The position numbers were made by a program, and so were the translations under genes. From positions 1 through 48,738 of the forward strand of contig NZ_CAMLFY010000019.1 in assembly GCF_946479415.1 (NCBI RefSeq): a DNA stretch of 48,738 nucleotides. Reading direction: 5' to 3'. Each line of letters starts with the position of its first letter. The first letter of the stretch is position 1. The stretch is from an uncultured Shinella sp. (GTDB lineage Bacteria; Pseudomonadota; Alphaproteobacteria; Rhizobiales; Rhizobiaceae). Below are positions 9,230-19,681 of this stretch, in pieces. Under the pieces are notes generated by a model. It had not been told where the DNA came from. It ran no database searches and worked only from the letters and a program-made list of their open reading frames with translations.

Positions 9230-9259
9230 ACCGGTAAGTTTTCAGTCCGGTATGTCCCC
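9230..9259 (+). promoter_or_regulatory. Conserved flagellin leader element, copy 1 (flaA)
   Basis: ACCGGT at 9230-9235 is followed after 10 nt by TCCGG at 9246-9250 and TATGTCCCC at 9251-9259, 31-60 nt before the flaA ATG. The same two-part pattern precedes the other two flagellin genes. The CCGG halves can pair to form a small hairpin in mRNA. Function is unproven; candidates are a class-III promoter or a FlbT-type mRNA control site. Confidence 0.55.
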
Positions 9260-9289
9260 ACCAGTATTTCGTTCAAAGGGACAACTAGA

Positions 9290-10174
9290 ATGTCGAGCAT
9301 TCTCACCAACACCTCCGCAATGGCAGCTCTCCAGACGCTGCGCACGATCAACAGCGACATGGAAACGACGCAGGGCCGCATTTCGTCCGGCGAGCGCGTT
9401 GGCGCGGCCAAGGACAACGCTGCCTACTGGTCGATCGCGACCACCATGCGCGCTGACAATGCAGCCATCTCCGCTGTTCAGGACGCTCTCGGCCTCGGCG
9501 CCGCCAAGGTTGACGTCGCCTACGGTGGTGTCGAAGCTGCCATCGACGTCGTCAAGACGATCAAGCAGAAGCTCGTCACCGCAACCGAACAGGGCGTCGA
9601 CAAGGCCAAGGTTCAGGAAGAAATCACCCAGCTCCAGGACCAGCTGAAGAGCATCGGCGCCTCCGCCACGTTCAACGGCGAAAACTGGCTGGCCGGCGGC
9701 AATGCCGACGGCACGGTCGTTACCGGCTTCGTGCGCGGCGATGACGGCACGGTCAAGGTTACGACGGCAAGCTACGACTCGGCTGCAAACGCCCTGTTTG
9801 GCGCCTACGATCCGTCCACCGGCGAAGTCGACGACAGCTCGGGCTACCTGGCCGATACGCTCGCCATCGAGCTGACGGACGCCACGACCGACGACGAAGT
9901 CGCCGACCACCTCGACACGATCGAAACCGCTCTGACGAACCTGACCTCGGTCGGCTCGAACCTCGGTTCGCTCTCCATGCGCATCGGCCTGCAGGAAGAC
10001 TTCGCTTCCAAGCTGTCCGACGCTCTCGACAAGGGTGTAGGCCGTCTCGTAGACGCCGACATGAACGAGGAATCGACCCGCCTGAAGGCCCTGCAGACCC
10101 AGCAGCAGCTCGCCATCCAGTCGCTGTCGATCGCGAATTCCAACTCGCAGAACATCCTCTCGCTCTTCCGTTAA
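9290..10174 (+). CDS. flaA: Flagellin FlaA
   Basis: This 294-aa short rhizobial flagellin, polymerised as filament after export, shows the conserved D0/D1 N-region (about residues 1-115; MSSILTNTSAMAALQTLRTI, then DNAAYWSIATTMR and VQDALGLGAAKVD), a short variable centre (about 130-195), and the C-region (RLVDADMNEESTRLKALQ, then LSIANSNSQNILSLFR). ATG 9290 is preceded by AAAGGGA. It is probably transcribed alone, having a strong terminator just downstream and a shared flagellin leader upstream. The flaA name rests on being first of the flagellin series. Confidence 0.95.
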   Translation: MSSILTNTSAMAALQTLRTINSDMETTQGRISSGERVGAAKDNAAYWSIATTMRADNAAISAVQDALGLGAAKVDVAYGGVEAAIDVVKTIKQKLVTATEQGVDKAKVQEEITQLQDQLKSIGASATFNGENWLAGGNADGTVVTGFVRGDDGTVKVTTASYDSAANALFGAYDPSTGEVDDSSGYLADTLAIELTDATTDDEVADHLDTIETALTNLTSVGSNLGSLSMRIGLQEDFASKLSDALDKGVGRLVDADMNEESTRLKALQTQQQLAIQSLSIANSNSQNILSLFR

Positions 10175-10220
10175 TAAACGGACGGGAGACGGCGGGAAGG
10201 CTGACCCCGCCAGACCCCAC

Positions 10221-10258
10221 AAAAAGGTCGCGTCCGGAAACGGGCGCGGCCTTTTTTC
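10221..10258 (+). terminator. Rho-independent terminator of flaA
   Basis: A stem of about 16 bp with two G-U pairs (AAAAAGGTCGCGTCCG against CGGGCGCGGCCTTTTTT) and a GAAA-type loop is followed by a T-rich run (CTTTTTTCG) 46 bp after the flaA stop. Confidence 0.9.
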
Positions 10259-10374
10259 GTTTTTCTTTCGCGTTAAAGAATTCCTTAACCTTATTGCGGT
10301 TTTCTAAGCCCATCGAAACGGTGGGTTAACCAAGAAACTTAACCGGTTAGCAGGCATGACGCTGACCACCGTTT

Positions 10375-10398
10375 ACCGGTAACATCCGGAATGCCCTT
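10375..10398 (+). promoter_or_regulatory. Conserved flagellin leader element, copy 2 (flaB)
   Basis: ACCGGT at 10375-10380 is followed after 4 nt by TCCGG at 10385-10389 and AATGCCC, 33-56 nt before the flaB ATG. The two-part arrangement is the same as upstream of flaA and the third flagellin, with a shorter spacer. Confidence 0.55.
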
Positions 10399-10430
10399 CC
10401 TCAGTCAGCCACTCAAGGGGCACGCATCAC

Positions 10431-11396
10431 ATGACCAGCATTCTGACCAACGTCGCGGCAATGTCCGCTCTCAACACCCTTCGCTCGATCGGCAACGACA
10501 TGGAAACCACGCAGGGTCGTGTTTCCTCCGGCATGCGCGTCGGTGAAGCCGCAGACAACGCTGCTTATTGGTCGATCGCGACCACCATGCGCTCCGACAA
10601 CATGGCCCTTTCGGCCGTTCAGGACGCGCTGGGCCTCGGCGCCGCCAAGGTGGATACCGCCTATGCCGGTATGGAAGCCGCCATCGACGTCGTGAAGGAA
10701 ATGAAGAAGAAGGTTACGGCGGCGACCGAACAGGGCGTCGACAAGGCCAAGGTTCAGGAAGAAATCAAGCAGCTCCAGGAGCAGCTGGTTTCGATCGCTT
10801 CGGGCGCCGCCTTCAACGGCCAGAACTGGCTTGTCTTCGACAGCACCGCTGCCGACGCCGTTGCCGACAAGACGATCGTTTCGGGCTTCGTCCGCGACGC
10901 TTCGGGCACCGTCAAGGTCAACACCACGACCTACACGCTCGACGAATTGACCGCCGACTCGCAGAACGTTCTGTTCGGCACGGTCGACACGGACGATTAC
11001 ACGCAGAGCGCCGGTGGTATCCTCGGTTCGGCCGGTGACGACATCGACACGACGACGAACACCTACACGATCACCGACACGGTCGTAACGCTCGACATCT
11101 CGGCCTTCACCGACGACGAAATGGCCGAAGCGCTGAACCTGACGGAAGCTGCCATCCAGCTGATGACCAAGGCTGCCTCGCAGCTCGGCTCGATCTCCAT
11201 GCGCATCGACCTGCAGGAAGATTTCGCCAACAAGCTGACGGACGCCATCGACAGCGGTATCGGCCGCCTCGTCGACGCCGACATGAACGAAGAATCGACC
11301 CGCCTGAAGGCCCTGCAGACGCAGCAGCAGCTCGGCATCCAGTCGCTCTCGATCGCCAACTCCTCGGCCGAAGGCATCCTCACCCTCTTCCGTTAA
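10431..11396 (+). CDS. flaB: Flagellin FlaB
   Basis: This 321-aa flagellin has N-terminus MTSILTNVAAMSALNTLRSI, conserved DNAAYWSIATTMRSDN and GLGAAKVDTAYAGMEAAIDV, and C-terminus DMNEESTRLKALQTQQQLGI then LSIANSSAEGILTLFR. It is longer than FlaA because of a larger Asp/Thr-rich central domain (about residues 140-225). The N-terminal ~115 residues are close to FlaA, consistent with tandem duplication. It is followed by a GC-rich hairpin and, convergently, by glf. The exported filament subunit is a possible glycosylation target of the neighbouring island; that is inference. Confidence 0.95.
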   Translation: MTSILTNVAAMSALNTLRSIGNDMETTQGRVSSGMRVGEAADNAAYWSIATTMRSDNMALSAVQDALGLGAAKVDTAYAGMEAAIDVVKEMKKKVTAATEQGVDKAKVQEEIKQLQEQLVSIASGAAFNGQNWLVFDSTAADAVADKTIVSGFVRDASGTVKVNTTTYTLDELTADSQNVLFGTVDTDDYTQSAGGILGSAGDDIDTTTNTYTITDTVVTLDISAFTDDEMAEALNLTEAAIQLMTKAASQLGSISMRIDLQEDFANKLTDAIDSGIGRLVDADMNEESTRLKALQTQQQLGIQSLSIANSSAEGILTLFR

Positions 11397-11432
11397 TCGG
11401 AAGGCGCGGTTCAAAACCTTCGAAGATTTCGC

Positions 11433-11457
11433 AAGGCCCCGGTTTATCCGGGGCCTT
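11433..11457. terminator. Hairpin between convergent flaB and glf
   Basis: A perfect 10-bp stem, AAGGCCCCGG (11433-11442) with CCGGGGCCTT (11448-11457) and loop TTTAT, lies between the flaB stop (11396) and the glf stop (11479). The T-tract is poor on both sides, but the stem is strong and could serve both converging genes. Confidence 0.65.
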
Positions 11458-11478
11458 CGTGCATTCAGAACAGGCCGC

Positions 11479-13961
<2,483 letters not shown>

Positions 13962-14013
13962 GCGGTCCTCGTCGTTCAGAACGGTTCGTGTTTCAAATCG
14001 CGCATGCCGGCGA

Positions 14014-16059
14014 TCAGCCGGCGATGCCTTTCCAAAGGCGTGCGTCTGGCGTCAGCGGCGCGTGTTCGTCCATCAGCTTCAGCTGATCGAGATAGCGCTG
14101 CCGGTAGGCGTGTTCGCTTTCGAATTCGATGCCGGCGGCGGCAAGCTCGGCCCCGACTTCATAGTAGACGTTGAGATTGCGCAGGTCCGGCACGGGCGTT
14201 TCGCCGCGCTCGGCCTCACCCTGCATCTGCCAGAACAGTTCTTCCAGACGACGCACGAGGCGGTCCATGTCGCGCAGTGCGCAGGTCTCGCGCTGATCCT
14301 GCAAGGACTGGCGGACCGTGGCGAGGCTCGCGGGGTTCTTGGCGAAGCCGATCGCCTTGCTCACATAGTCTTCCGGCCCGTTGCAGATCAATTCGGGAAC
14401 GCCGGCGGCCGAGACGATGCTGGCGCAGAAGCGCGAGGCGAAGCTCTTGCCCGGCACGGTCAGCACCGGAAGGCCCTGCGTGATCGCGTCGGCGGCGGTC
14501 GAATGCGCGCCATAGGGGAAGGTATCGAGGAAGAGGTCGGCAAGACCGATGCGGGCGAGGTGGTCCGGGTTCTGCACCTTGCCGGCGAAGATCAGGCGAT
14601 CAGGCGAAACGCCGGCCTGCTGGGCCATCTGCTTGACGCGCTCGTTGACGCTGTCGTCACCGACGAGCAGCCAGAGAACGCTGCCGGGGGTGGCCAGCAG
14701 GATCGCCATCCAGCGGGAGAAGCAGGAAGCCGAAATCTTCTGCATGCCGTTGAAGCTTGCGAAAACGAAGGCATCTTCCGGCAGGCCGACCGAGGCGCGC
14801 GTCGGGCGCGGATTGACGGTGCGCTTGCGGTCCACCGGCTGGTTGCAGGGGATACGCAGCACCTTTTCCGTATAATAAAGCTCGTTTTCCGGCGGCACGA
14901 TATAGTCGTCGGCAATCAGGTACTGGTGGTAGGGGCTCGCCATCGAGCCTGGATAACCGCAGAAATTCACGATCACGGGCGCCGGCCGGTGGGCGAAGAT
15001 CTTCGTGCGGGCATGCTTGGTGTAGCCGTTGACGTCGATGAGCACGTCGATCTCGTCGGCGACGATCTGGCGGGCCGCATCGATGTCGCTGACCTTGGTG
15101 ATGTCGCGCCAGTGATCGACCGCCTGCTTGATGCGGGCCTGGGTGTGGTCGATCGGGGATGGATCGCCGCAATAATAGGCGAAGATCTCGACCTTAGACT
15201 TATCATGCAACTCCAGCACTTCGCTGAGCGCAAAGCCGACGGCGTGCTGGCGCAGGTCCGAGGAGACATAGCCGATGCGCAGGCGCTGGCCGGTGCCGGA
15301 TTTCTGGCGGACCGGCTTGCGCACGAAGCCGCGCGTATCCGGCCGGCCGACGGTTGCGGTGCAGTAGCGATGCGCCTTGGCGAGCTGGAAGAGCGGATCG
15401 TCGGCGTAGCAGGCGATCGTCATGGAGGACATCGCGTCCATGAACTGCCGGCTCGAAATGTGGATGTTCGGCGTGATGACCGGCCACTTGACCTGGCGCA
15501 TGCGCAGCGAAATCCAGTGCTGCGCGGCCTCGGTGCGATGCGGCTGCAGCTCCATCGCCTGCCAGAGGGCGGCTTCCGCTTCCTCCAGCTTGCCGGCGCC
15601 TTCGAGAACGCGGCCGATATGCTGGAGCACGAGATGGCGGTGGTTGATGCGGTCTGGCGTGACGTCGTTGGTCGTGTCAACGTAGCTGCGCCATTGCAGC
15701 ACGGCCTGGCCCGTCAGCCCGCAATCCTCGAGCGTACGGCCGAGATTGACATGGGCCTGGCCGAAATCCGGATTGATCTTCAACGCGGCGCGCAAGGCGT
15801 TCAGCGTGCCCGCGATGTCGCCGGCCTTTGACAGCGAAACCCCGTAATTGAAATAGGCGAGATGCAGCAGCGGATTGGCATCGTTGAAGGCGATCCAGGT
15901 CTTGTAGAGCTCGATGGCCTGTGCCGCCTGTCCGGCAGCGGTCAGGCCTTCCGCCATCTGGAAGAGTTCGGCGAGCGACAGCTGTTGTGTGCGGGCGCGG
16001 CCCAGAACGCTGGCAAGCGTTGCGTTCTGATCGGGAACGATGGGGGTGCTGACAGTCAT
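14014..16059 (-). CDS. TPR-containing O-GlcNAc transferase-like enzyme (GT41)
   Basis: This protein of about 681 aa has N-terminal TPR-like helices (about residues 25-180; SLAELFQMAEGLTAAGQAAQ, LRAALKINPDFGQAHVNLGR, LEEAEAALWQAMELQP). A GT41 catalytic region follows from about 260: LRIGYVSSDLRQHAVGF, DVNGYTKHARTKIFAHRPAP, CGYPGSMASPYHQYLIADDY, FASFNGMQKIS, and LDTFPYGAHSTAADAITQGL. The positions equivalent to key OGT residues (His in SSDLRQH, Lys in GMQK, His in GAHSTAAD) are retained, so it looks active. GT41 enzymes transfer a sugar to Ser/Thr of cytoplasmic proteins. ATG 16065 has no room for an RBS, whereas ATG 16059 follows AGGA with 5-nt spacing and is preferred. Candidate substrates are the adjacent Ser/Thr-rich repeat protein or the flagellins (inference). 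Confidence 0.85.
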   Translation of the reverse strand: MTVSTPIVPDQNATLASVLGRARTQQLSLAELFQMAEGLTAAGQAAQAIELYKTWIAFNDANPLLHLAYFNYGVSLSKAGDIAGTLNALRAALKINPDFGQAHVNLGRTLEDCGLTGQAVLQWRSYVDTTNDVTPDRINHRHLVLQHIGRVLEGAGKLEEAEAALWQAMELQPHRTEAAQHWISLRMRQVKWPVITPNIHISSRQFMDAMSSMTIACYADDPLFQLAKAHRYCTATVGRPDTRGFVRKPVRQKSGTGQRLRIGYVSSDLRQHAVGFALSEVLELHDKSKVEIFAYYCGDPSPIDHTQARIKQAVDHWRDITKVSDIDAARQIVADEIDVLIDVNGYTKHARTKIFAHRPAPVIVNFCGYPGSMASPYHQYLIADDYIVPPENELYYTEKVLRIPCNQPVDRKRTVNPRPTRASVGLPEDAFVFASFNGMQKISASCFSRWMAILLATPGSVLWLLVGDDSVNERVKQMAQQAGVSPDRLIFAGKVQNPDHLARIGLADLFLDTFPYGAHSTAADAITQGLPVLTVPGKSFASRFCASIVSAAGVPELICNGPEDYVSKAIGFAKNPASLATVRQSLQDQRETCALRDMDRLVRRLEELFWQMQGEAERGETPVPDLRNLNVYYEVGAELAAAGIEFESEHAYRQRYLDQLKLMDEHAPLTPDARLWKGIAG

Positions 16060-16189
16060 GGCCATCCTGCGGCAAGGCGGCCTTTCGGCCGGGCGGTTGA
16101 ACGACTCGCAATGAGCTCGTTTGCCTTGCTACCGGAGTTGACTTGCGTCGGGCTTGTCGTTTGGCGCGGAAATCAGGTGTTTCCGGCGC

Positions 16190-16226
16190 AAACGAAAAGG
16201 CGGCGCGGTTGGAGCCGCGCCGCCTC
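16190..16226 (-). terminator. Rho-independent terminator of the repeat-protein gene
   Basis: A perfect 10-bp GC stem (16199-16208 with 16215-16224, loop TTGGAG) is followed on the minus strand by TTTTCGTTT. It lies 24 bp after the repeat-protein stop, so most transcripts should end here. The OGT-like gene 140 bp further on then needs readthrough or its own promoter. Confidence 0.85.
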
Positions 16227-16249
16227 GTTTCGATGTTCCGGCGTCCTTA

Positions 16250-19200
16250 TCAGACGTCGTTGTAAGCTGCGATGACCGCTTCGACCTGCGAGCTGCTGAG
16301 AGCGGCGATCTGGGCGCTGGTGAAGGCCTGGGCCTGTTCCGAGGTCAGACCGGCGATGTCGTCCGTGGAGAGACCCGGCAGGGCCTTCACGTTGATCGCT
16401 GCGATCTCGTCGGTCGAGAAGGTCGCGATCTCGTCCGAGTCCATCGCGTCGAGGGCGGCGGAGGAGAGTGCGGCGATCTGCGTCGAGGTCAGCGCTTCGA
16501 TCTGGTCGGACGTCAGCGTTGCGACCTGATCGGTGCTGAGCGCAGCGATCTGGGCCGAGGTCAGGGCGGCGATCTGGTCGCTGTCGAAGGATGCGAGCGC
16601 ATCGGTCGAGAGAGACTTGACCTGGTTGGCCGTCAGGGCGGCGACCTGGCCGCTCGTCAGACCATCGACCTGGGTCGAGGAGAGGACTGCAACCTGCGTC
16701 GTCGTCAGCGAAGCGACCTGACCGGTGCTGAGGGCACCAACCTGATCGGTCGAGAGGAAGGACACGATGTCGGTCGACAGGCCGGCCAGTACCTTGGTGC
16801 TGATGGCTGCGACTTCATCCGTGGAGAACGTTGCGATCTCGTCGGATGCCATGGTGTCCAGCGCTGCGGCGCTGAGGGCTGCGATCTGGGTGCTGGTGAG
16901 CGCCGCGACCTGATCCGAGTTCAGGACCTTGACCTGGTCGGTGGTGAGCGACGAAACCTGCTTGGACGTCAGGACCTCGATCTGGGTGCTTTCCAGCGAT
17001 GCGACTGCATCGGTGGTGAGCGCTGCGACCTGGGTTGCCGTCAGAGCGACGACCTGGTCGGTCTTCAGGCCATCGAGCTGGTCGGAGATCAGGCTTGCGA
17101 CCTGAGCCGTGGTCAGAGCGGCGACCTGAGCGGTGCTGAGGGCAGCGATCTGGTCACTTCCGAAGTTGCCGAGAGCAGCCGTGGTGAGAGCAGCCAGCAC
17201 CTTGGTGGAGATGGCGGCGATTTCATCCGTGGTGAACTTGGCGATCTCGTCGGATTCCATGACACCCAGCGCTGCGGCGCTGAGGGCTGCGATCTGTGCA
17301 CTGCCGAGGGCTTCGACCTGATCCGAAGTCAGGGTTTCGACCTGGTCGGTGGTGAGAGCTGCGACCTGCTTGGACGTCAGGGCGGCGATCTGGTCGCTGT
17401 CGAGCGATGCGATGGCATCGGTCGTGAGCTTCACGATCTGGGTTGCCGTCAGGGCAACGATGTTGGCGGAGGTCAGGCCATCGACCTGGTCCGAGGTGAG
17501 CGTTGCGATCTGCGCGGTGGTCAGAGCGGCGATCTGCTTGCTGCTGAGGGCGGCAATCTTGTCGCTGTCGAGGTTGGCGATCGTGTCGGTCGAAAGGGCG
17601 GCCAGAACCTTGGTGGAGATGGCGGCGATTTCGTCCGTCGTGAAGGTCGCGATCTCGTCCGAAGCCATCGTGTCCATGGCGGCGGCGGTGAGGGCGGCGA
17701 TCTGGGTCGACGTCAGGGCAGCAACCTGATCCGAGTTCAGGGTCTTGACCTGGTCGGTGGTCATGGCCGCGATCTGCTTGGCCGTGAGGGCTGCGACCTG
17801 GTCGCTGTCGAGCGATACGATGGCGTCGGTCGAAATCGCGGCAATCTGCTTGGCGGAAAGCGCGACGATGTTGGCCGTCGTCAAGCCATCGACCTGATCG
17901 GACGTCAGCGTTGCGAGCTGGGCCGTCGTCAGGGCTGCGACCTGCTTGCTGCTGAGGGCGGCAATCTTGTCACTGTCGAGCTTGGAGATCGTGTCGGTCG
18001 AAAGGGCAGCCAGGACCTTGGTGGAGATGGCGGCGACTTCATCCGTCGAGAACGTTGCGATCTCGTCCGAAGACATGGTGTCGAGAGCAACGGCGCCGAA
18101 GGCGGCGATCTGCGTCGAGGTCAGGGCACCGGCCTGGTCCGAGGTCAGGGCTTCAGCCTGGTCGGTGGTGAGCGCTGCGATCTGCTTGGCCGTCAGAGCT
18201 GCGACCTGATCGGTCGAAAGCGTTGCGACGACATCGCTCGTCAGCACGGCGACCTGCTTGGCCGTCAGTGCGGTGATGTTGGCGCTCGACAGGCCGGCAA
18301 GCTGGTCGGACGTCAGCTTCGATACCTGGTCGGTGGTGAGGGCGGCAAGCTGCTTGGAGCTCAGAGCGCCGATTTTGTCGCTATCGAGGTTGGCGATCGT
18401 GTCGGTGGAGAGAGCAGCCAGAACCTTGGTGGAGATGGCGGCGACTTCGTCCGTCGAGAAGGTCGCGATCTCGTCGGATTCCATCAGGTTGAGGGAAGCG
18501 GCGCTGAGGGCGGCGATCTGGGTGGACGTGAGCGCAGAGACCTGATCCGAATTCAGGATTTCGACCTGATCGGTGGTGAGGGCTGCGATCTGCTTGGCCG
18601 AGAGAGCGGCGATCTGGTCACTGTCGAGCGAGACGACGGCGTCCGTCGACATTGCGGCGACCTGCTTGGTCGTCAGGGCAGCAACGCCCGAAGTCGTCAG
18701 GCCATCGATTTGAGCGGACGTCAGGACGCCGATCTGAGCGGTGGTGAGCGAAGCGACCTGCTTGGAGGAGAGAGCGCCGATCTGGGTGCTGTCGAAGTTG
18801 GCGATCGCGTCGGTGGAGAGAGCGGCCAGAACCTTGGTGGTGATGGCGGCAACTTCGTCCGTCGTGAAGGTTGCGATTTCGTCGGAAGCCATCGTGCCGA
18901 GTGCAGCGGCGCTGAGGGCGGCGATCTGCGTGCTCGAAAGGGCGGCGACCTGGTCGCTGTCCAGAATGGCGACCTGGTCGGTCGAAAGCGCTGCGACCTG
19001 CTTGGCCGTGAGAGCCGCGATCTGGTCGCTGTCGAGCGCCTTGACGGCGTCGGTGGAGAGGGCTGCAACCTGCTTTACGGTGAGGGCCGAAACCTGGCCG
19101 CTCGTCAGGCCAGCGACCTGGTCGGAGCTGAGAACGCCAACCTGAGCCGACGTCAGCGAGGCGATCTGCTTGGAGGAGAGGGCACCGAGCTGGTCGCTGT

Positions 19201-19681
19201 TGAAGTTGGCGATCGCGTCGGTGGAGATCTGCGCCAGAACCTTGGTGGAGATGGCGGCGACTTCATCCGAGGTGAAGGTCGCGATTTCGTCGGAAGCCAT
19301 CACGCCCATGGCGGCGGCGCTGAGGGCGGCGATCTGCGTCGACGTCAGGGCATCGACCTGTTCGGAGTCCAGCTGGGCGACCTGCGCCGTGCTGAGTGCG
19401 TTCATCTGTGCGGAGGTGAGGCCGACGATGTTGGTCGAGCTCAGCGCATCCATCTGCGAGAGGGTGAGGCCGGTGATTGCGGCGGCGGTGACGGCGCTGA
19501 GCTGCGTCGAAGAAAACGCTGCAACATCGTCCGTCTCGAAAGCGGCGATCTGCGTCGAGCTCAGAGCCTTGATCTGCGTCGAGCTCAGAGCCGCGATGTC
19601 GGTCGTGGTGAGGTTCTGGATCGCGGTCGACGAAAGCGCCTTGATCTGGTTGATGGAGAGAGATGTAACGATTGAAGTCAT
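16250..19681 (-). CDS. Giant octapeptide-repeat protein, function unknown
   Basis: This 1143-aa protein is almost entirely tandem octads: residues 7-1142 are 142 uninterrupted 8-residue units with consensus A-L-[ST]-[ST]-x-Q-[IV]-A. A hallmark SDEIATF[ST]TDE[VI]AAI recurs eight times, exactly every 136 residues (17 octads). No Arg, His, Cys or Trp was seen; there is one Pro and one Tyr. It is acidic and very rich in Ala, Ser, Thr, Leu, Asp and Gln. No signal peptide, TM segment or RTX nonapeptide is visible. Start ATG 19681 follows AAGGG with 7-nt spacing. The N-terminus MTSIVTS resembles the flagellin start MTSILTN. Strict hydrophobic spacing (positions 2 and 7) suggests a regular solenoid. 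It is probably a surface or filament-associated structural protein or adhesin; that is inference from repeats and neighbours. I cannot assign a family. Confidence 0.85.
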   Translation of the reverse strand: MTSIVTSLSINQIKALSSTAIQNLTTTDIAALSSTQIKALSSTQIAAFETDDVAAFSSTQLSAVTAAAITGLTLSQMDALSSTNIVGLTSAQMNALSTAQVAQLDSEQVDALTSTQIAALSAAAMGVMASDEIATFTSDEVAAISTKVLAQISTDAIANFNSDQLGALSSKQIASLTSAQVGVLSSDQVAGLTSGQVSALTVKQVAALSTDAVKALDSDQIAALTAKQVAALSTDQVAILDSDQVAALSSTQIAALSAAALGTMASDEIATFTTDEVAAITTKVLAALSTDAIANFDSTQIGALSSKQVASLTTAQIGVLTSAQIDGLTTSGVAALTTKQVAAMSTDAVVSLDSDQIAALSAKQIAALTTDQVEILNSDQVSALTSTQIAALSAASLNLMESDEIATFSTDEVAAISTKVLAALSTDTIANLDSDKIGALSSKQLAALTTDQVSKLTSDQLAGLSSANITALTAKQVAVLTSDVVATLSTDQVAALTAKQIAALTTDQAEALTSDQAGALTSTQIAAFGAVALDTMSSDEIATFSTDEVAAISTKVLAALSTDTISKLDSDKIAALSSKQVAALTTAQLATLTSDQVDGLTTANIVALSAKQIAAISTDAIVSLDSDQVAALTAKQIAAMTTDQVKTLNSDQVAALTSTQIAALTAAAMDTMASDEIATFTTDEIAAISTKVLAALSTDTIANLDSDKIAALSSKQIAALTTAQIATLTSDQVDGLTSANIVALTATQIVKLTTDAIASLDSDQIAALTSKQVAALTTDQVETLTSDQVEALGSAQIAALSAAALGVMESDEIAKFTTDEIAAISTKVLAALTTAALGNFGSDQIAALSTAQVAALTTAQVASLISDQLDGLKTDQVVALTATQVAALTTDAVASLESTQIEVLTSKQVSSLTTDQVKVLNSDQVAALTSTQIAALSAAALDTMASDEIATFSTDEVAAISTKVLAGLSTDIVSFLSTDQVGALSTGQVASLTTTQVAVLSSTQVDGLTSGQVAALTANQVKSLSTDALASFDSDQIAALTSAQIAALSTDQVATLTSDQIEALTSTQIAALSSAALDAMDSDEIATFSTDEIAAINVKALPGLSTDDIAGLTSEQAQAFTSAQIAALSSSQVEAVIAAYNDV
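16256..19663 (-). repeat. Nested tandem repeat: 24-bp unit within 408-bp super-unit
   Basis: The codons for GEK/[ST]F before SDEIA align at 16416, 16824, 17232, 17640, 18048, 18456, 18864 and 19272: seven consecutive spacings of exactly 408 bp. Each 408-bp unit is 17 x 24 bp. No indel breaks the register over 3.4 kb. Parts of different super-units are nearly identical at DNA level (for example ACCTTGGTGGAGATGGCGG near 17200, 17608, 18016, 18424 and 19240), while others have diverged. Confidence 0.97.

Noticed and set aside
10273..10289. TTAA pairs upstream of flaB as CtrA sites
   Set aside because: Spacings are N8 (10273) and N9 (near 10326), not the N7 of the CtrA pattern, so they are not listed as sites.
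16256..19663. Reading the 24-bp repeats as a CRISPR array
   Set aside because: Units are contiguous, without unique spacers, keep one reading frame throughout and vary as coding octads; no cas genes are present.
16154..19675. A 1173-aa open frame on the plus strand opposite the repeat protein, with Gly/Asp/Leu/Arg-rich repeats
   Set aside because: It is the mirror of a repeat whose 24-bp unit lacks stops in this antisense frame. It has no ribosome-binding site, while the minus frame has a start, RBS and terminator. Its periodicity is inherited.
16250..19681. Calling the repeat protein an RTX toxin or calcium-binding adhesin
   Set aside because: No glycine-rich nonapeptide (GGxGxDxUx) is present, and no type I secretion genes lie nearby.
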